Shown: positions 49,171 to 58,380, numbered from the stretch's first letter. The stretch: DNA of 64,000 nt from Bradyrhizobium sp. CER78 (GCF_029846235.1 NZ_JARVWP010000015.1:123716-187715); one strand, 5' to 3'. The notes: generated by a model from the letters alone, not told the origin. Made by a program: numbers and translations.

Positions 49171-50505
49171 ATGTCCATCGAAATCTCCGCGCGCTCGCGC
49201 GGCGCTACGCTGTCGGATGAGGAGCGCAAGGTCCTCACCGCAACGCTCGTCGGCACTACGATCGAATGGTACGACTTCTTCGTCTACGCCCAGGCGGCGG
49301 GCCTGGTGTTCGGCGCGCTGTTCTTTGCGCCGATGAACGCGAACAATCCGCTGCTGGCGCAGATTGTCTCGTTTGCGACGCTCGGCCTGTCATTTCTGTT
49401 CCGTCCGCTCGGGGCCATCGTCTGCGGCCATCTCGGCGACCGCTTCGGCCGCAAGAACATGCTGGTCGTCACGCTGCTCTTGATGGGCGCTGCGACCGCG
49501 CTGGTCGGCCTGCTGCCGACCTATGCGCAGATCGGCGCCTGGGCGCCGGCACTCCTTATCCTGCTGCGCATCCTGCAAGGCTTCTCGGCCGGCGGCGAGT
49601 GGGGCGGTGCGGCGCTGATGTCGGTGGAGTCGGCGCCGATCGACAAGCGCAGCTTCTTCGGCTCGTTCCCGCAGATCGGCACGCCGCTCGGCATGATCCT
49701 GGCGACCGGCGTGCTGTGGGTGCTCACCACGACGCTCGGCAAGCAGGCCATGATGGAATGGGGCTGGCGGATTCCGTTCCTGCTCTCGATCCTGCTGATC
49801 GTCGTCGGCATCGTGATCCGCCGCACAGTCGAGGAATCGCCGGTGTTCAAGGCGATGCAGCGGCGGCACCGGGAATCCTCCGCGCCGCTGAAGGAATTGA
49901 TGCGCAGTCACAGTAAGGAGATTTTCCGCACGGCGCTGATCTTCATGGCCAACAATGCGGCCGGCTACATCCTGATCGCGTTTCTGATCAGCTATGGCGC
50001 CAACACGCTGAAGATGCCGTCCGACCAGTTGCTGCTGATCGGCACGCTGGCGGCGGTGAGCTGGTTCATCTTCACGCTGCTGGGCGGCATTCTCGGCGAC
50101 AAAATCGGCCGCGTGCGCTGCTTCCAGATCGGCTACGGGTTGATGGTGCTGTGGGCGGTGCCGATGTGGTTCCTGATCGACAGCAAGAACCTGTTGCTGT
50201 TCTTCGTCAGCGCGGTCGGCCTCACCATCGCGCTTGGTTTGTCCTATGGCCCGCAGGCGGCCCTCTATGCCGAGCTGTTTCCGGCCAAGGTGCGCTATTC
50301 CGGCGTCTCGATCGGCTACGCGCTCGGCGCCATCTTCGGCGGCGCCTTCGCGCCGATGATCGCGCAATGGATCATCGGCACCTACGGCGAGTCCTGGCGT
50401 GTCGGCGTCTACATCGCGGTGCTGTCGCTGATCTCGCTGATCACGGTGTCGACCATCAAGGACCCGCAGGGCGTCGATCTGAACGTGAATGATGCCAACA
50501 CGTAG
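49171..50505 (+). CDS. MHS-family MFS metabolite:H+ symporter
   Basis: A 444-residue transporter with 12 helices of the metabolite:H+ symporter family (ShiA, KgtP, ProP relatives). Hallmarks are VGTTIEWYDFFVYAQAAGLV (helix 1), RPLGAIVCGHLGDRFGRKNM (loop 2-3) and GFSAGGEWGGAALMSVE (helix 4). It imports a carboxylate or zwitterion with protons. GGGGAGG lies six bases before the chosen ATG; the ORF extension upstream to 49006 is discarded. Substrate unknown. Confidence 0.92.
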   Translation: MSIEISARSRGATLSDEERKVLTATLVGTTIEWYDFFVYAQAAGLVFGALFFAPMNANNPLLAQIVSFATLGLSFLFRPLGAIVCGHLGDRFGRKNMLVVTLLLMGAATALVGLLPTYAQIGAWAPALLILLRILQGFSAGGEWGGAALMSVESAPIDKRSFFGSFPQIGTPLGMILATGVLWVLTTTLGKQAMMEWGWRIPFLLSILLIVVGIVIRRTVEESPVFKAMQRRHRESSAPLKELMRSHSKEIFRTALIFMANNAAGYILIAFLISYGANTLKMPSDQLLLIGTLAAVSWFIFTLLGGILGDKIGRVRCFQIGYGLMVLWAVPMWFLIDSKNLLLFFVSAVGLTIALGLSYGPQAALYAELFPAKVRYSGVSIGYALGAIFGGAFAPMIAQWIIGTYGESWRVGVYIAVLSLISLITVSTIKDPQGVDLNVNDANT

Positions 50506-50510
50506 GCTTT

Positions 50511-50615
50511 GTAGAGCGGATTAGCCGTAAGACGTAATCCGCCTCTTATGCCACGGCGGATTACGCCCATCGGCTCCACGCTTCGCGCGGACCCGGTGGG
50601 ATAATCCACCCTACG
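50511..50615. repeat. Palindromic repeat, family C copy 2
   Basis: Begins GTAGAGCGGATTAGCCGTAA and ends GGTGGGATAATCCACCCTAC, with internal GCGGATTACGCC. It shares ends and the CGGATTA hairpin with the element at 47564-47652. It lies between the symporter gene and the DUF3829 gene and may terminate transcription from either side. Confidence 0.7.
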
Positions 50616-50628
50616 CAGCGGCGGTCAC

Positions 50629-51570
50629 TCAGATGCGGGCGCCGCGGTTGTAGCCGTCGACGAGCTGATTGTAGTCGCGCATCAGCCGAGCCGGCGATCC
50701 TTCCACCATCCAGCCGGAGCCGGCGTTGCTCAGCATCATCTTCTCACCTGAGCTGTAAGGCACCTTGTCGCGAACGCGGCGCATCAGCTGCTTGGCCGTG
50801 GTGAGGAATGATTTGGCGCTGCCGATGAACATCGAGCCGAGCTTGACGTCGCCGTCCTTGCCGGAGGCGTCCTCGGTTGCCTTCACCGTGGCCTCATACT
50901 CGTTGAGCGCCTGGGTGATCGCGTCGATGTCGGGTTTGTCGGCCTGCTGCGCGCGAAGCAGGCGTTTGGCCTGGATCATCAGGGCCTCGACATAGTAGTG
51001 CGACTTGCGGCCTTCGCTCGCCTCGATCGCGGCCAGCTGCTCGGCGGCGCGTTTGTCATTGATCGCCTCGACACCGGCGCGCAGCGCCTTGTCGGCGCTG
51101 GCAAACGCATCCCATGCCGCGACCAGGCGCGGATGCAGCGCCTTGCCCTTGGCCATCTTGTCGTCCTTGTAATTCTCCTGGCTGTAATAGTCGTCCGCCT
51201 CCTTCAACAGCGGCTCGAGCGTGGTGACGGCCGCAACATAGGCATTCGCAGCGGCCTCAAGCTCGGCATCATGCGGGTCCGCCGCATTGGCGACCGCGAC
51301 GCTCGTCTTGCAGTCGGAGGTGTCGTAGATCGTGTAGGTGCCGTAGATGATCCGCTCCTTGCCGGTGGGACCGCTCTTGGCGGCCCAGGAAAAGTAGCGG
51401 TCGCGAGACTCGTACGATCGCGCCGAGAGACGGTTGATGCACCCGACATAGGCATTCATCTTATGCGTCAGTTGCCCGCTCGCCGGTGACGCAGGCGGGG
51501 CCTGCTGGGCGGCGGCCGGTTCGAGACAAGCAACGAAGGCTGCAATCACAAGGAAACAGATATTTCGCAT
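50629..51570 (-). CDS. DUF3829 (YiiG-like) exported protein
   Basis: A 313-residue secreted protein. From the ATG at 51570 it has a signal peptide (MRNICFLVIAAFVACLEPAA, then AQQAPP) and a Pro/Ala linker, and then a helical domain of the DUF3829 type with KMNAYVGCINRL and DDYYSQENYKDDKMAKGKAL. Two cysteines in the domain (GCIN and SDCKT) may form a disulfide. Function unknown. The longer ORF to 51675 would place the leader internally and is rejected. Confidence 0.82.
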   Translation of the reverse strand: MRNICFLVIAAFVACLEPAAAQQAPPASPASGQLTHKMNAYVGCINRLSARSYESRDRYFSWAAKSGPTGKERIIYGTYTIYDTSDCKTSVAVANAADPHDAELEAAANAYVAAVTTLEPLLKEADDYYSQENYKDDKMAKGKALHPRLVAAWDAFASADKALRAGVEAINDKRAAEQLAAIEASEGRKSHYYVEALMIQAKRLLRAQQADKPDIDAITQALNEYEATVKATEDASGKDGDVKLGSMFIGSAKSFLTTAKQLMRRVRDKVPYSSGEKMMLSNAGSGWMVEGSPARLMRDYNQLVDGYNRGARI

Positions 51571-51752
51571 CGGGAGTTTGCCCTCGTCTCGGCCGGAAGT
51601 TAGCCGCCTCAGCCTGAAGATTATGTGACGGCGGAGGGTGACGTCACACGAGCCTCTGCGGAGGCCGCGCGGCACACTATCGATAGACTTAGTTGTCGGC
51701 TACGGGCAAAAGCCGTCGATCGACCGCCGGGACCCGGCGTTGATGGCCGCAC

Positions 51753-52385
51753 CTACTTCCCGAGCATAGCCTTCAGCTTGAGTACCGCGCTGTCGGGCGT
51801 CGTCAGCACCTCGCGGCCCGTCACCTCGGCGACGCGCTCGGCCGCAGGCGCCATGCTGTATTGGGCAAGCGCGATCAGATCGCAGTCGCGCAAGTCCTTG
51901 CTTGCCTCGACCACGATGCGATCATGCTCCGTGCGGTCGCCGCGATCGAGCGCGGCCAGCGCGCCCTCGGCGAGCTTCGGCGCCAGCGTCACTGACGTTG
52001 GGAATTCCGGCGGCATCGACACCAGCGTCGGCGGGAAGGTCGAGAGCAGGCCGATCCGCTTTCCCTTGGCGACCGCCTGTTCGATCATCGCCTCGTTCGG
52101 CTTCAGCACCGGCATCGGCGCGTGCGCGCGCGCCACCGCCTCGATGCAGGGGCCGAATGCCGAGCAGGTGAACAGAATGCCGTTGGCGCCGGTGCTTGCC
52201 GCATAGCGGCCCATGGTCAGAAAGCGCTCGGTCATGCGTTCGGAGAGCTTGCCGTCGCGCGCAAGATCGGCCGACAGGCTGTCGTCGAGCAGGTTCATCA
52301 GCCGCGCCTCCGGCCAATGTCGTGCGAACGAGGCCTCGATCGGCACGATCGAATGCTTCAGGGCATGAATGAGCGTGATGCGCAT
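51753..52385 (-). CDS. Aspartate/glutamate racemase superfamily protein
   Basis: A 210-residue protein of the Asp/Glu/hydantoin racemase superfamily. The first active-site loop GILFTCSAFGPC retains the Cys; at the second site, where true racemases have another Cys, it has LAQYSMAPA, as in a subgroup of arylmalonate decarboxylase-like or one-Cys members. So a decarboxylase or isomerase on a malonate- or maleate-like acid is as likely as a racemase. It lies near the Aap/aminotransferase genes but is separated from them by repeat family B. Confidence 0.85.
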   Translation of the reverse strand: MRITLIHALKHSIVPIEASFARHWPEARLMNLLDDSLSADLARDGKLSERMTERFLTMGRYAASTGANGILFTCSAFGPCIEAVARAHAPMPVLKPNEAMIEQAVAKGKRIGLLSTFPPTLVSMPPEFPTSVTLAPKLAEGALAALDRGDRTEHDRIVVEASKDLRDCDLIALAQYSMAPAAERVAEVTGREVLTTPDSAVLKLKAMLGK

Positions 52386-52444
52386 GATTTTCTTCTTCTC
52401 CCTCTCTCCGCAAGTCGGGGAGGTTGGGCGCTAATCCATCAACT

Positions 52445-52529
52445 CGTCATTGCGAGGAGCGATAGCGACGAAGCAATCCATCGCTGTACTCGTGACGCGA
52501 TAGATTGCTTCGCTTCGCTCGCAATGACG
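52445..52529. repeat. Palindromic intergenic repeat, family B copy 2
   Basis: Arms CGTCATTGCGAGGAGCGATA and GAAGCAATCC returning as ATTGCTTCGCTTCGCTCGCA plus ATGACG. Related to 44171-44259. It is between the racemase-like gene and the aapJ-like gene. Confidence 0.8.
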
Positions 52530-52559
52530 GGAGCAACAGGTTCAAGGCTGCTCAGGTGA

Positions 52560-53570
52560 TCACTTGAACGGGATCGCGTACATCAACCCACCCTTGCTCC
52601 AGGTGCCGTTGAGGCCGCGCTCGAGTTTCAGCGGGCTTGCCTTGCCGACATTGCGCTCGAAGATCTCGCCGTAATTGCCGCCGGCCTTGATCGCCGCGAC
52701 CAGCCATTTGTTGTCGAGGCCGAGCCGCGAGCCGAGATCGCCGGACGCGCCGAGCAGGCGCTGGATCGCCGGGACCTGCGACTTGGTCATCTCGTCGACA
52801 TTGGCCTGCGTGACGCCGAGCTCTTCGGCTTCGACCAGGCCGTAATGCAGCCAGGTGATGATGTCGCTCCAGACCTCGTCGCCGTTGCGCGTGAACGGGC
52901 CGAGCGGCTCCTTGCTGATGGTCTGCGGCAGCACGACATAGTCGTCGGCCTTCGGTGCTGCGGTCGCGACCGCGCCGGCGAGCGCGGAGGCGTCCTGGGT
53001 CATGGCATCGCAGCGGCCGCCGAAGAAAGTCTGGTACATGGTGTCGGGGCGATCGAACACCAGCGGCTTCCAGTCGATGCCGTTGGCGCGGCCGTAATCG
53101 CCGAGCGTCACCTCATGCGTGGTGCCCTGCGCGACGCAGACGGTCGCGCCCTTGAGATCCTTCAATTCCTTCACGCCGAGGTCCTTCTTCACCACAAAGC
53201 CCTGGCCGTCGTAGAAATTGACCGGGCCCTGGCGCAGGCCAAGCGTGGTGCCGCGCAAGTAAGTCTGCGTGGAGTTGCGGTAGAGCACGTCGATCTCGCC
53301 CGACTGCAGCGCGGTGAAGCGGTTCTGCGCGGTCAGCGCGACATAACGCACCTTGGCGGGATCGCCGAGGATGCCGGCGGCAAGCGCGCGGCAATAGTCG
53401 ACATCGAGACCCTTGAAGTTGCCCTGCGAGTCCGGCGCCGAGAAGCCGGCAAAACCGGTCGAGACGCCGCACACCAGCGTGCCGCGCTGCTTGATGGTGT
53501 CGAGCGTCGCCGCGCTTGCGCTCGAGAGCCCTGCGACGAGCAGGCTCGCCGCGATCAGTACGTTCCTCAT
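52560..53570 (-). CDS. aapJ: General L-amino-acid ABC binding protein (AapJ-like)
   Basis: A 336-residue periplasmic protein (SBP_bac_3 family). The signal peptide MRNVLIAASLLVAGLSSASA is followed by TLDTIKQRGTLVCGVSTGFA, PDSQGNFKGLDVDYCRALAA and the ligand Arg/Asp signature near DVLYRNST, which is the AapJ/BztA pattern of rhizobial general amino-acid systems. It binds a broad set of L-amino acids. It is downstream of the aminotransferase gene on the minus strand, while the permeases are on the plus strand beyond the RpiR gene. Confidence 0.9.
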   Translation of the reverse strand: MRNVLIAASLLVAGLSSASAATLDTIKQRGTLVCGVSTGFAGFSAPDSQGNFKGLDVDYCRALAAGILGDPAKVRYVALTAQNRFTALQSGEIDVLYRNSTQTYLRGTTLGLRQGPVNFYDGQGFVVKKDLGVKELKDLKGATVCVAQGTTHEVTLGDYGRANGIDWKPLVFDRPDTMYQTFFGGRCDAMTQDASALAGAVATAAPKADDYVVLPQTISKEPLGPFTRNGDEVWSDIITWLHYGLVEAEELGVTQANVDEMTKSQVPAIQRLLGASGDLGSRLGLDNKWLVAAIKAGGNYGEIFERNVGKASPLKLERGLNGTWSKGGLMYAIPFK

Positions 53571-53612
53571 TCTGTCCTCCTCCCTTCCTGTTTCAGCATG
53601 ATCCGCTCCGGA

Positions 53613-54989
53613 TCATGCTCCGTGACCAACGTCCTTCAATGCGCTGTCTACCGCAGCGCCTAGTCTTTCGACGATCATGTCGATGTCGCCGGAAGTTGCG
53701 ATATAGGGCGGGGCGAGCAGCACGTGGTCGCCGCGCTGGCCGTCGGCGGTGCCGCCCGACGGATAGCAGCCGAGCCCGCCGGCGAAGGCCGCGGACTTGA
53801 TCCGCTGATGCAATTTCAGCTTTGGATCGAACGGCTGCCGCGAGCCGCGGTCGGCGACCAGCTCGATGCCCCAGAACAGGCCGCGGCCCCTGATGTCGCC
53901 GACATAGCGATGATTGCCGAAGCGTTCGATCAGCCGCTGCTCGAGCTGGCGGCCGCGCTCCTTGACTTGGTCGAGCAGCTTCTCCTCGCTGATCACCTTC
54001 TGCACCTCGAGCGCAGCGGCGCAGGCGAGCGGATGCCCCAGATAGGTATGGCCGTGCTGGAACGCGCCGGAGCCGTTGCGCACGGTATCGACGATGCTGC
54101 CGCTCGCGAGCATCGCGCCGATCGGCTGATAGCCGCCGCCGAGACCCTTGGCGATCGCCTGGATGTCGGGCGAGATGCCTTCCTGCTCCCACGCATGCAG
54201 CGTGCCGGTGCGGCCCATGCCGCACATCACCTCGTCGAGGATCAACAGCGCGCCATGGCGGTTGCAGATCTCGCGCACCGCCTTGAAGTAACCTTCCGGC
54301 GCTGGCACGCAGCCGGCGGTGGCGCCGACCACGGGCTCGGCGATGAAGGCCGCAACATTCTCCGGGCCGAGCCGCTGGAATTCGGCCTCGAGCTCGGCGG
54401 CGAGCCGGGCCACGAAGGCCGCTTCCGATTCATCGCCGCGCTTCTCGTGATAGGCAAAGGCGGGCGTGACATGGCTGAACGACGGCGACAGCAGCGGCGC
54501 GTAGGGCTCGCGGCGCCAGGCATTGCCGCCGGCCGACAGCGCGCCCAGCGTATTGCCGTGATAGCTCTGCCGTCGCGCGATGAAGCGCGCGCGCTTCGGC
54601 TCGCCGCGCTCGATGAAATATTGCCGCGCCAGCTTGATCGAGGCTTCGATCGCCTCCGAGCCGCCGCTGACGAAATAGACATAGCCGAGGCCGCCGGGCT
54701 CATGGCCGACCAGCCGCTCGGCGAGCTCTTCGGCAGGCTCCGACGAGAAGAAACTGGTGTGCGCGTAAGCAAGCTTTGAGGCCTGCCTGGCGATGGCGGC
54801 CAGGATCCGCGGATGCTGATGGCCGAGGCAGGACACTGCGGCGCCGCCGGAGGAGTCCAGAATGCGGTGGCCATCCTCCCCGATCAACCAGACACCTTCG
54901 CCGCCAACCGCCTTTGGCGGGGTCTCGCGCAGGCTGCGATGCATCACGCGGCTCTTGTGGGCGGCCAAGTGGAGTGCCATGACACTCAT
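53613..54989 (-). CDS. Class III PLP aminotransferase (omega-type)
   Basis: A 458-residue fold-type I aminotransferase. PLP-binding features are the DEVMCGMGRTGTLHAWEQEG block (Asp and aromatic) and the Schiff-base lysine in AIAKGLGGGYQPIGAM; YVNFVSGG-like region reads YFVSGGSEAIEASIKLARQY. It transfers an amino group from an amine, beta-alanine-like or omega-amino acid to a keto acid. Its stop is about 40 bases before aapJ and its start overlaps the RpiR stop by four bases, so RpiR, aminotransferase and aapJ form one unit. Confidence 0.9.
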   Translation of the reverse strand: MSVMALHLAAHKSRVMHRSLRETPPKAVGGEGVWLIGEDGHRILDSSGGAAVSCLGHQHPRILAAIARQASKLAYAHTSFFSSEPAEELAERLVGHEPGGLGYVYFVSGGSEAIEASIKLARQYFIERGEPKRARFIARRQSYHGNTLGALSAGGNAWRREPYAPLLSPSFSHVTPAFAYHEKRGDESEAAFVARLAAELEAEFQRLGPENVAAFIAEPVVGATAGCVPAPEGYFKAVREICNRHGALLILDEVMCGMGRTGTLHAWEQEGISPDIQAIAKGLGGGYQPIGAMLASGSIVDTVRNGSGAFQHGHTYLGHPLACAAALEVQKVISEEKLLDQVKERGRQLEQRLIERFGNHRYVGDIRGRGLFWGIELVADRGSRQPFDPKLKLHQRIKSAAFAGGLGCYPSGGTADGQRGDHVLLAPPYIATSGDIDMIVERLGAAVDSALKDVGHGA

Positions 54990-55861
54990 CCTTTCTCGAC
55001 AAAATATTGCGACATCTCGGCAAGCCGGCCCTCGGTTTCCTCCAGCTTGCGTTTTGCCCCGGCGCCGCCCAGCGTGAAGGCAACGGCGGCGAGCGACTGC
55101 GCCACCGCGATCGCGCCGGTGAGGCTCGGGAAGAAGCCGGGGGAAGAGGCGGCCTCGAACAGCAGCAGGTGATCGGCGCCCTCGGCCATCGGCGCGCTGA
55201 TGGTGTCGGCGATCGCGATCAGCGTGGCGCGCGCCTGATGCGCCGCACGCGCCGTCTCGACGCTGACCAGGGTGTAGGGCGCAAAGCCGATCACGACCAC
55301 GGCGTCGTCGGCACGGAAGGCACCGTGGTCGAGATCGAACGGGCCGGAACCGCCGACCAGTTGCGCCGCGTCGGGGCGGAACAGGCGAAGCTGGTAGGTC
55401 AGCAGTTCCGCAACGCTGCGGCAGCTGCGAAAGCCCGTGATCCAGATCCGGTTCGCCGTGTGCAGTGCACGCGCGGCGTCGGCAATCGCGTTTGCGGAAA
55501 TGCGCGCGAGCCCCGCGGCTTCCGCCTCGAGCTTGTCGTGAACCAGTTTGACGTCGGCATTCGGCCCGCCGCGGCGGCTCTTCGCGCGGCCGGAGAATGG
55601 CGAGCCCTGCGCCGGACGCCGCGCCTCGGTAAGTGCGGCGCGCAATTCGTCCCAGCCGGAATAGCCGAGCGCTTTGGCCAGGCGGGTGAAAGAGGCGGGA
55701 TCGGCGCCGGCGACGGAGGCAAGCTCGCGCATCGAGCGGGTTGTGGCGTCGTAATCATTGGCTGCGACAAACCGACCAACCTCCTGCAACCGCATTGGCA
55801 GCGACGGCAATGCGCTGCACAATTCGTTCAGGGGCGATGGTTTCGGCTGAGCCTGGGCCAT
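54986..55861 (-). CDS. RpiR/MurR family transcriptional regulator
   Basis: A 291-residue regulator with the RpiR HTH_6 domain (about 10-85: LPSLPMRLQEVGRFVAANDY, then SMRELASVAGADPASFTRLA) and a C-terminal SIS domain (about 115-250) with RIWITGFRSCRSVAEL and VVIGFAPYTLVSVETARAA. RpiR family members sense phosphosugars or, in amino-acid loci, other metabolites. The ORF begins at 55879, but that start would sit within the palindrome described separately; the next ATG at 55861 is therefore preferred. Confidence 0.88.
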   Translation of the reverse strand: MAQAQPKPSPLNELCSALPSLPMRLQEVGRFVAANDYDATTRSMRELASVAGADPASFTRLAKALGYSGWDELRAALTEARRPAQGSPFSGRAKSRRGGPNADVKLVHDKLEAEAAGLARISANAIADAARALHTANRIWITGFRSCRSVAELLTYQLRLFRPDAAQLVGGSGPFDLDHGAFRADDAVVVIGFAPYTLVSVETARAAHQARATLIAIADTISAPMAEGADHLLLFEAASSPGFFPSLTGAIAVAQSLAAVAFTLGGAGAKRKLEETEGRLAEMSQYFVEKG

Positions 55862-55865
55862 GAAA

Positions 55866-55902
55866 CATATGTTGCACATCCATCAATTTGGTGCAACATA
55901 TG
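55866..55902. promoter_or_regulatory. 12-base inverted repeat, RpiR operator candidate
   Basis: CATATGTTGCAC (55866-55877) and GTGCAACATATG (55891-55902), perfect inverted repeats with a 13-base spacer, lie exactly between the RpiR unit (minus) and the permease unit (plus). Its position and symmetry make it the likely target by which RpiR controls both operons. Confidence 0.7.
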
Positions 55903-55957
55903 ACGCGCGCACAAGTGCGCATGGCAGAAGATCGCTTCTCACTGGGGTCCTTGTGCT

Positions 55958-57145
55958 GTGACGACATCGACGCCGAAACGCCCTCCCGCCCGGCCCTGGC
56001 GGCTCTCGCTCAGCGATCCCCGCGTCGCCGGCCTGTTCTGGCAGATCCTGGTGGTCGGAATCGCGGTCGCGATCGTCGCGTTCCTGTGGTCGAACGCGAT
56101 CCACAATCTCTCGGTGCGGCGCATCTCGACCGGCTTCGCCTTCCTCGGCCGCGAAGCCGGCATGCCGATCGCCGACAGCTGGATCGACTACACGCCGAAG
56201 GACACTTACCTGCGCGCCTTCATCGTCGGCATCGTCAACACGCTGCGCGTCGCGGTGATCGGCATCGTGCTGGCGACCGTGATCGGCACGCTGGTCGGCA
56301 TCGCGCGGCTGTCGTCGAACTGGCTCTTGGCGCGGCTCGCCGCCGTCTATGTCGAGGTGCTGCGCGACCTGCCGCTGCTGCTGCAGCTCCTGTTCTGGTA
56401 CGTGCTGATGCAGGGCCTGCCGGCGGCGCGCCAGGCCTGGAAGCCGGTCGAGGGCGTCTATCTTTCCAACCGCGGCCTGATCCTGCCGTCGGTCCCGCTG
56501 CATGAAGCCAATTGGTGGACCATCCTGGCGCTGGTCGCAGGCCTGATCGTTTTCACTTTCGTCAGGCGCCGCCTGATCGCGCAGCAGATGCTCGATGGCA
56601 AAGCGCGCCCGGCCTGGCCCTACGCGCTCGGCCTCGTCGTCGCGCTGCCTGCGCTGGTGTCGTTCCTCTCCGGCGCGAGCTGGAGCATCGCGCTGCCCGA
56701 GTTGCGCGGTTTCAACTTCGTCGGCGGGCTGACCCTGGCGCCGGAGTATTTCGCGCTGCTGATCGCGCTCGTCACCTATACCTCGGCCTTTATTGCGGAA
56801 ATCGTGCGCAGCGGCATCCAGGCGGTGCCGCGCGGCCAGTCGGACGCCGCCAAGGCGCTCGGGCTGAAGCGCAGCTTCGTGTTGCAGCACATCGTGCTGC
56901 CGCAGGCGCTGCGCGTCATCATCCCGCCGATGACCAGCCAGTACCTGAACCTGACGAAAAATTCCTCGCTCGCGGTCGCGGTCGGCTACCAGGACATCGT
57001 CTCGGTCGCCAACACCACGCTGAACCAGACCGGGCAGGCGATCGAGTCGATCGCGCTGATCATGATGGTGTTCCTCACCATCAGCCTCGGCATCAGCCTG
57101 TTCATGAACTGGTACAATGCGCGCATCGCGCTGGTGGAGCGCTGA
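55958..57145 (+). CDS. aapQ: Amino-acid ABC permease, AapQ-like
   Basis: A 395-residue inner-membrane permease of the HisMQ family, long form as in AapQ/BztB. It begins with a GTG (VTTSTPKRPPARPWRLS) and has about eight helices, with the permease consensus RVAVIGIVLATVIGTLVGIA and the EAA loop AVPRGQSDAAKALGLKRSFV. GGGG with a ten-base gap precedes the start. AapM follows with one base between stop and start. No ATPase gene is adjacent. Confidence 0.9.
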   Translation: MTTSTPKRPPARPWRLSLSDPRVAGLFWQILVVGIAVAIVAFLWSNAIHNLSVRRISTGFAFLGREAGMPIADSWIDYTPKDTYLRAFIVGIVNTLRVAVIGIVLATVIGTLVGIARLSSNWLLARLAAVYVEVLRDLPLLLQLLFWYVLMQGLPAARQAWKPVEGVYLSNRGLILPSVPLHEANWWTILALVAGLIVFTFVRRRLIAQQMLDGKARPAWPYALGLVVALPALVSFLSGASWSIALPELRGFNFVGGLTLAPEYFALLIALVTYTSAFIAEIVRSGIQAVPRGQSDAAKALGLKRSFVLQHIVLPQALRVIIPPMTSQYLNLTKNSSLAVAVGYQDIVSVANTTLNQTGQAIESIALIMMVFLTISLGISLFMNWYNARIALVER

Positions 57146-57146
57146 C

Positions 57147-58268
57147 ATGAGCTCGGTCGCACACCTGCCGCAGGACCCATTGCCGATCGGCCCGCGGCCC
57201 GCACCGCGGGCGCTCGGCGGTCACCTCACCGCGTGGCTGCGCGCCAATCTGTTCGCCTCGATCCCGTCGAGCATCATGACGCTGCTCTTGCTGTTCCTGC
57301 TCGGCAAGGCGTGCATCGGCCTCTGGCAATGGGGCATCGCCAACGCGGTCTGGATCGTCTCCGGCAACGACAGCAGCGCCTGCCGTGCGCTGCGCGGCGT
57401 CGGCGCCTGCTGGGCGGTCGTGCCCGAGAAGTACCGCTTCATCCTGTTCGGCACCTATCCATTCAGCGAGCAGTGGCGGCCGGCGCTCGCGGTCGTGATC
57501 TTCATCGCGCTGTTCGCGGTCTCGAGCCGCCGCAGCTTCTGGCGCAAGGAGCTGTTCCTGCTGTGGGCCGCGGCGCTGATCATGATCGGATGCCTGATGT
57601 GGGGCGGCTTCCTTGGCCTGTCCTTTGTCACGCAGGACCGCTGGGGCGGGTTGCCGGTGACGCTGATCCTTGCGACCTTCGGCCTGGCGTTCGGCTTCCC
57701 GCTCGGAATCCTGGTCGCGCTCGGCCGCCGCTCGAAATTGCCGGCGATCCGCTCGCTCTGCGTGCTTTATGTTGAGCTGATCCGCGGCGTGCCGCTGATC
57801 AGCCTGCTGTTCATGGCGAGCGTGATGTTCCCGCTGTTCATGCCCGACGGCGTCAACATCGACAAACTCTTGCGCGCGCAGATCGCCTTCATCCTCTATG
57901 CCGGCGCCTACCTTGCGGAAGTGGTGCGCGGCGGCCTGCAGGCGGTGCCGCGCGGACAGTATGAAGCGGGGGATGCACTCGGCCTGTCCTATTGGCAGAA
58001 GCACGCGCTGATCGTGTTGCCGCAGGCGATCCGCCACGTCATTCCGCCACTGGTCAACACCTTCATCGCCTTCTTCAAGGACACCAGCCTCGTCCTGATC
58101 ATCGGCATCTTCGATCTTCTCACGACCGCCAAGACCGCGATCGTCGATCCGGCCTGGCAGTCGTTCAGCGTCGAGGTCTATGTGTTCGTCGGCGTGATCT
58201 ACTTCGTGTTCTGCTTTGCGATGTCGCGCTACAGCCGCAGCCTCGAGGCGCAGCGCGGAACCAACTGA
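57147..58268 (+). CDS. aapM: Amino-acid ABC permease, AapM-like
   Basis: A 373-residue permease, partner of AapQ. The EAA loop is AVPRGQYEAGDALGLSYWQK, and the N-terminal region has extra helices before the conserved core (LILATFGLAFGFPLGILVAL). I use the ATG at 57147, one base after the AapQ stop. In a full system an ATP-binding protein (AapP) would follow; here the next gene is a GntR regulator, so the ATPase must be supplied from elsewhere. Confidence 0.9.
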   Translation: MSSVAHLPQDPLPIGPRPAPRALGGHLTAWLRANLFASIPSSIMTLLLLFLLGKACIGLWQWGIANAVWIVSGNDSSACRALRGVGACWAVVPEKYRFILFGTYPFSEQWRPALAVVIFIALFAVSSRRSFWRKELFLLWAAALIMIGCLMWGGFLGLSFVTQDRWGGLPVTLILATFGLAFGFPLGILVALGRRSKLPAIRSLCVLYVELIRGVPLISLLFMASVMFPLFMPDGVNIDKLLRAQIAFILYAGAYLAEVVRGGLQAVPRGQYEAGDALGLSYWQKHALIVLPQAIRHVIPPLVNTFIAFFKDTSLVLIIGIFDLLTTAKTAIVDPAWQSFSVEVYVFVGVIYFVFCFAMSRYSRSLEAQRGTN

Positions 58269-58380
58269 GCGATCGTCGCTCGCCAATTCCTCAAATGTTC
58301 GGTCTGTCATCATGCCGGGATGAGCCCCGGGCAGGGCGGCCCTTAGAGCGATCGCCCCTTGCCAAGCCGGTCCGATCCTA

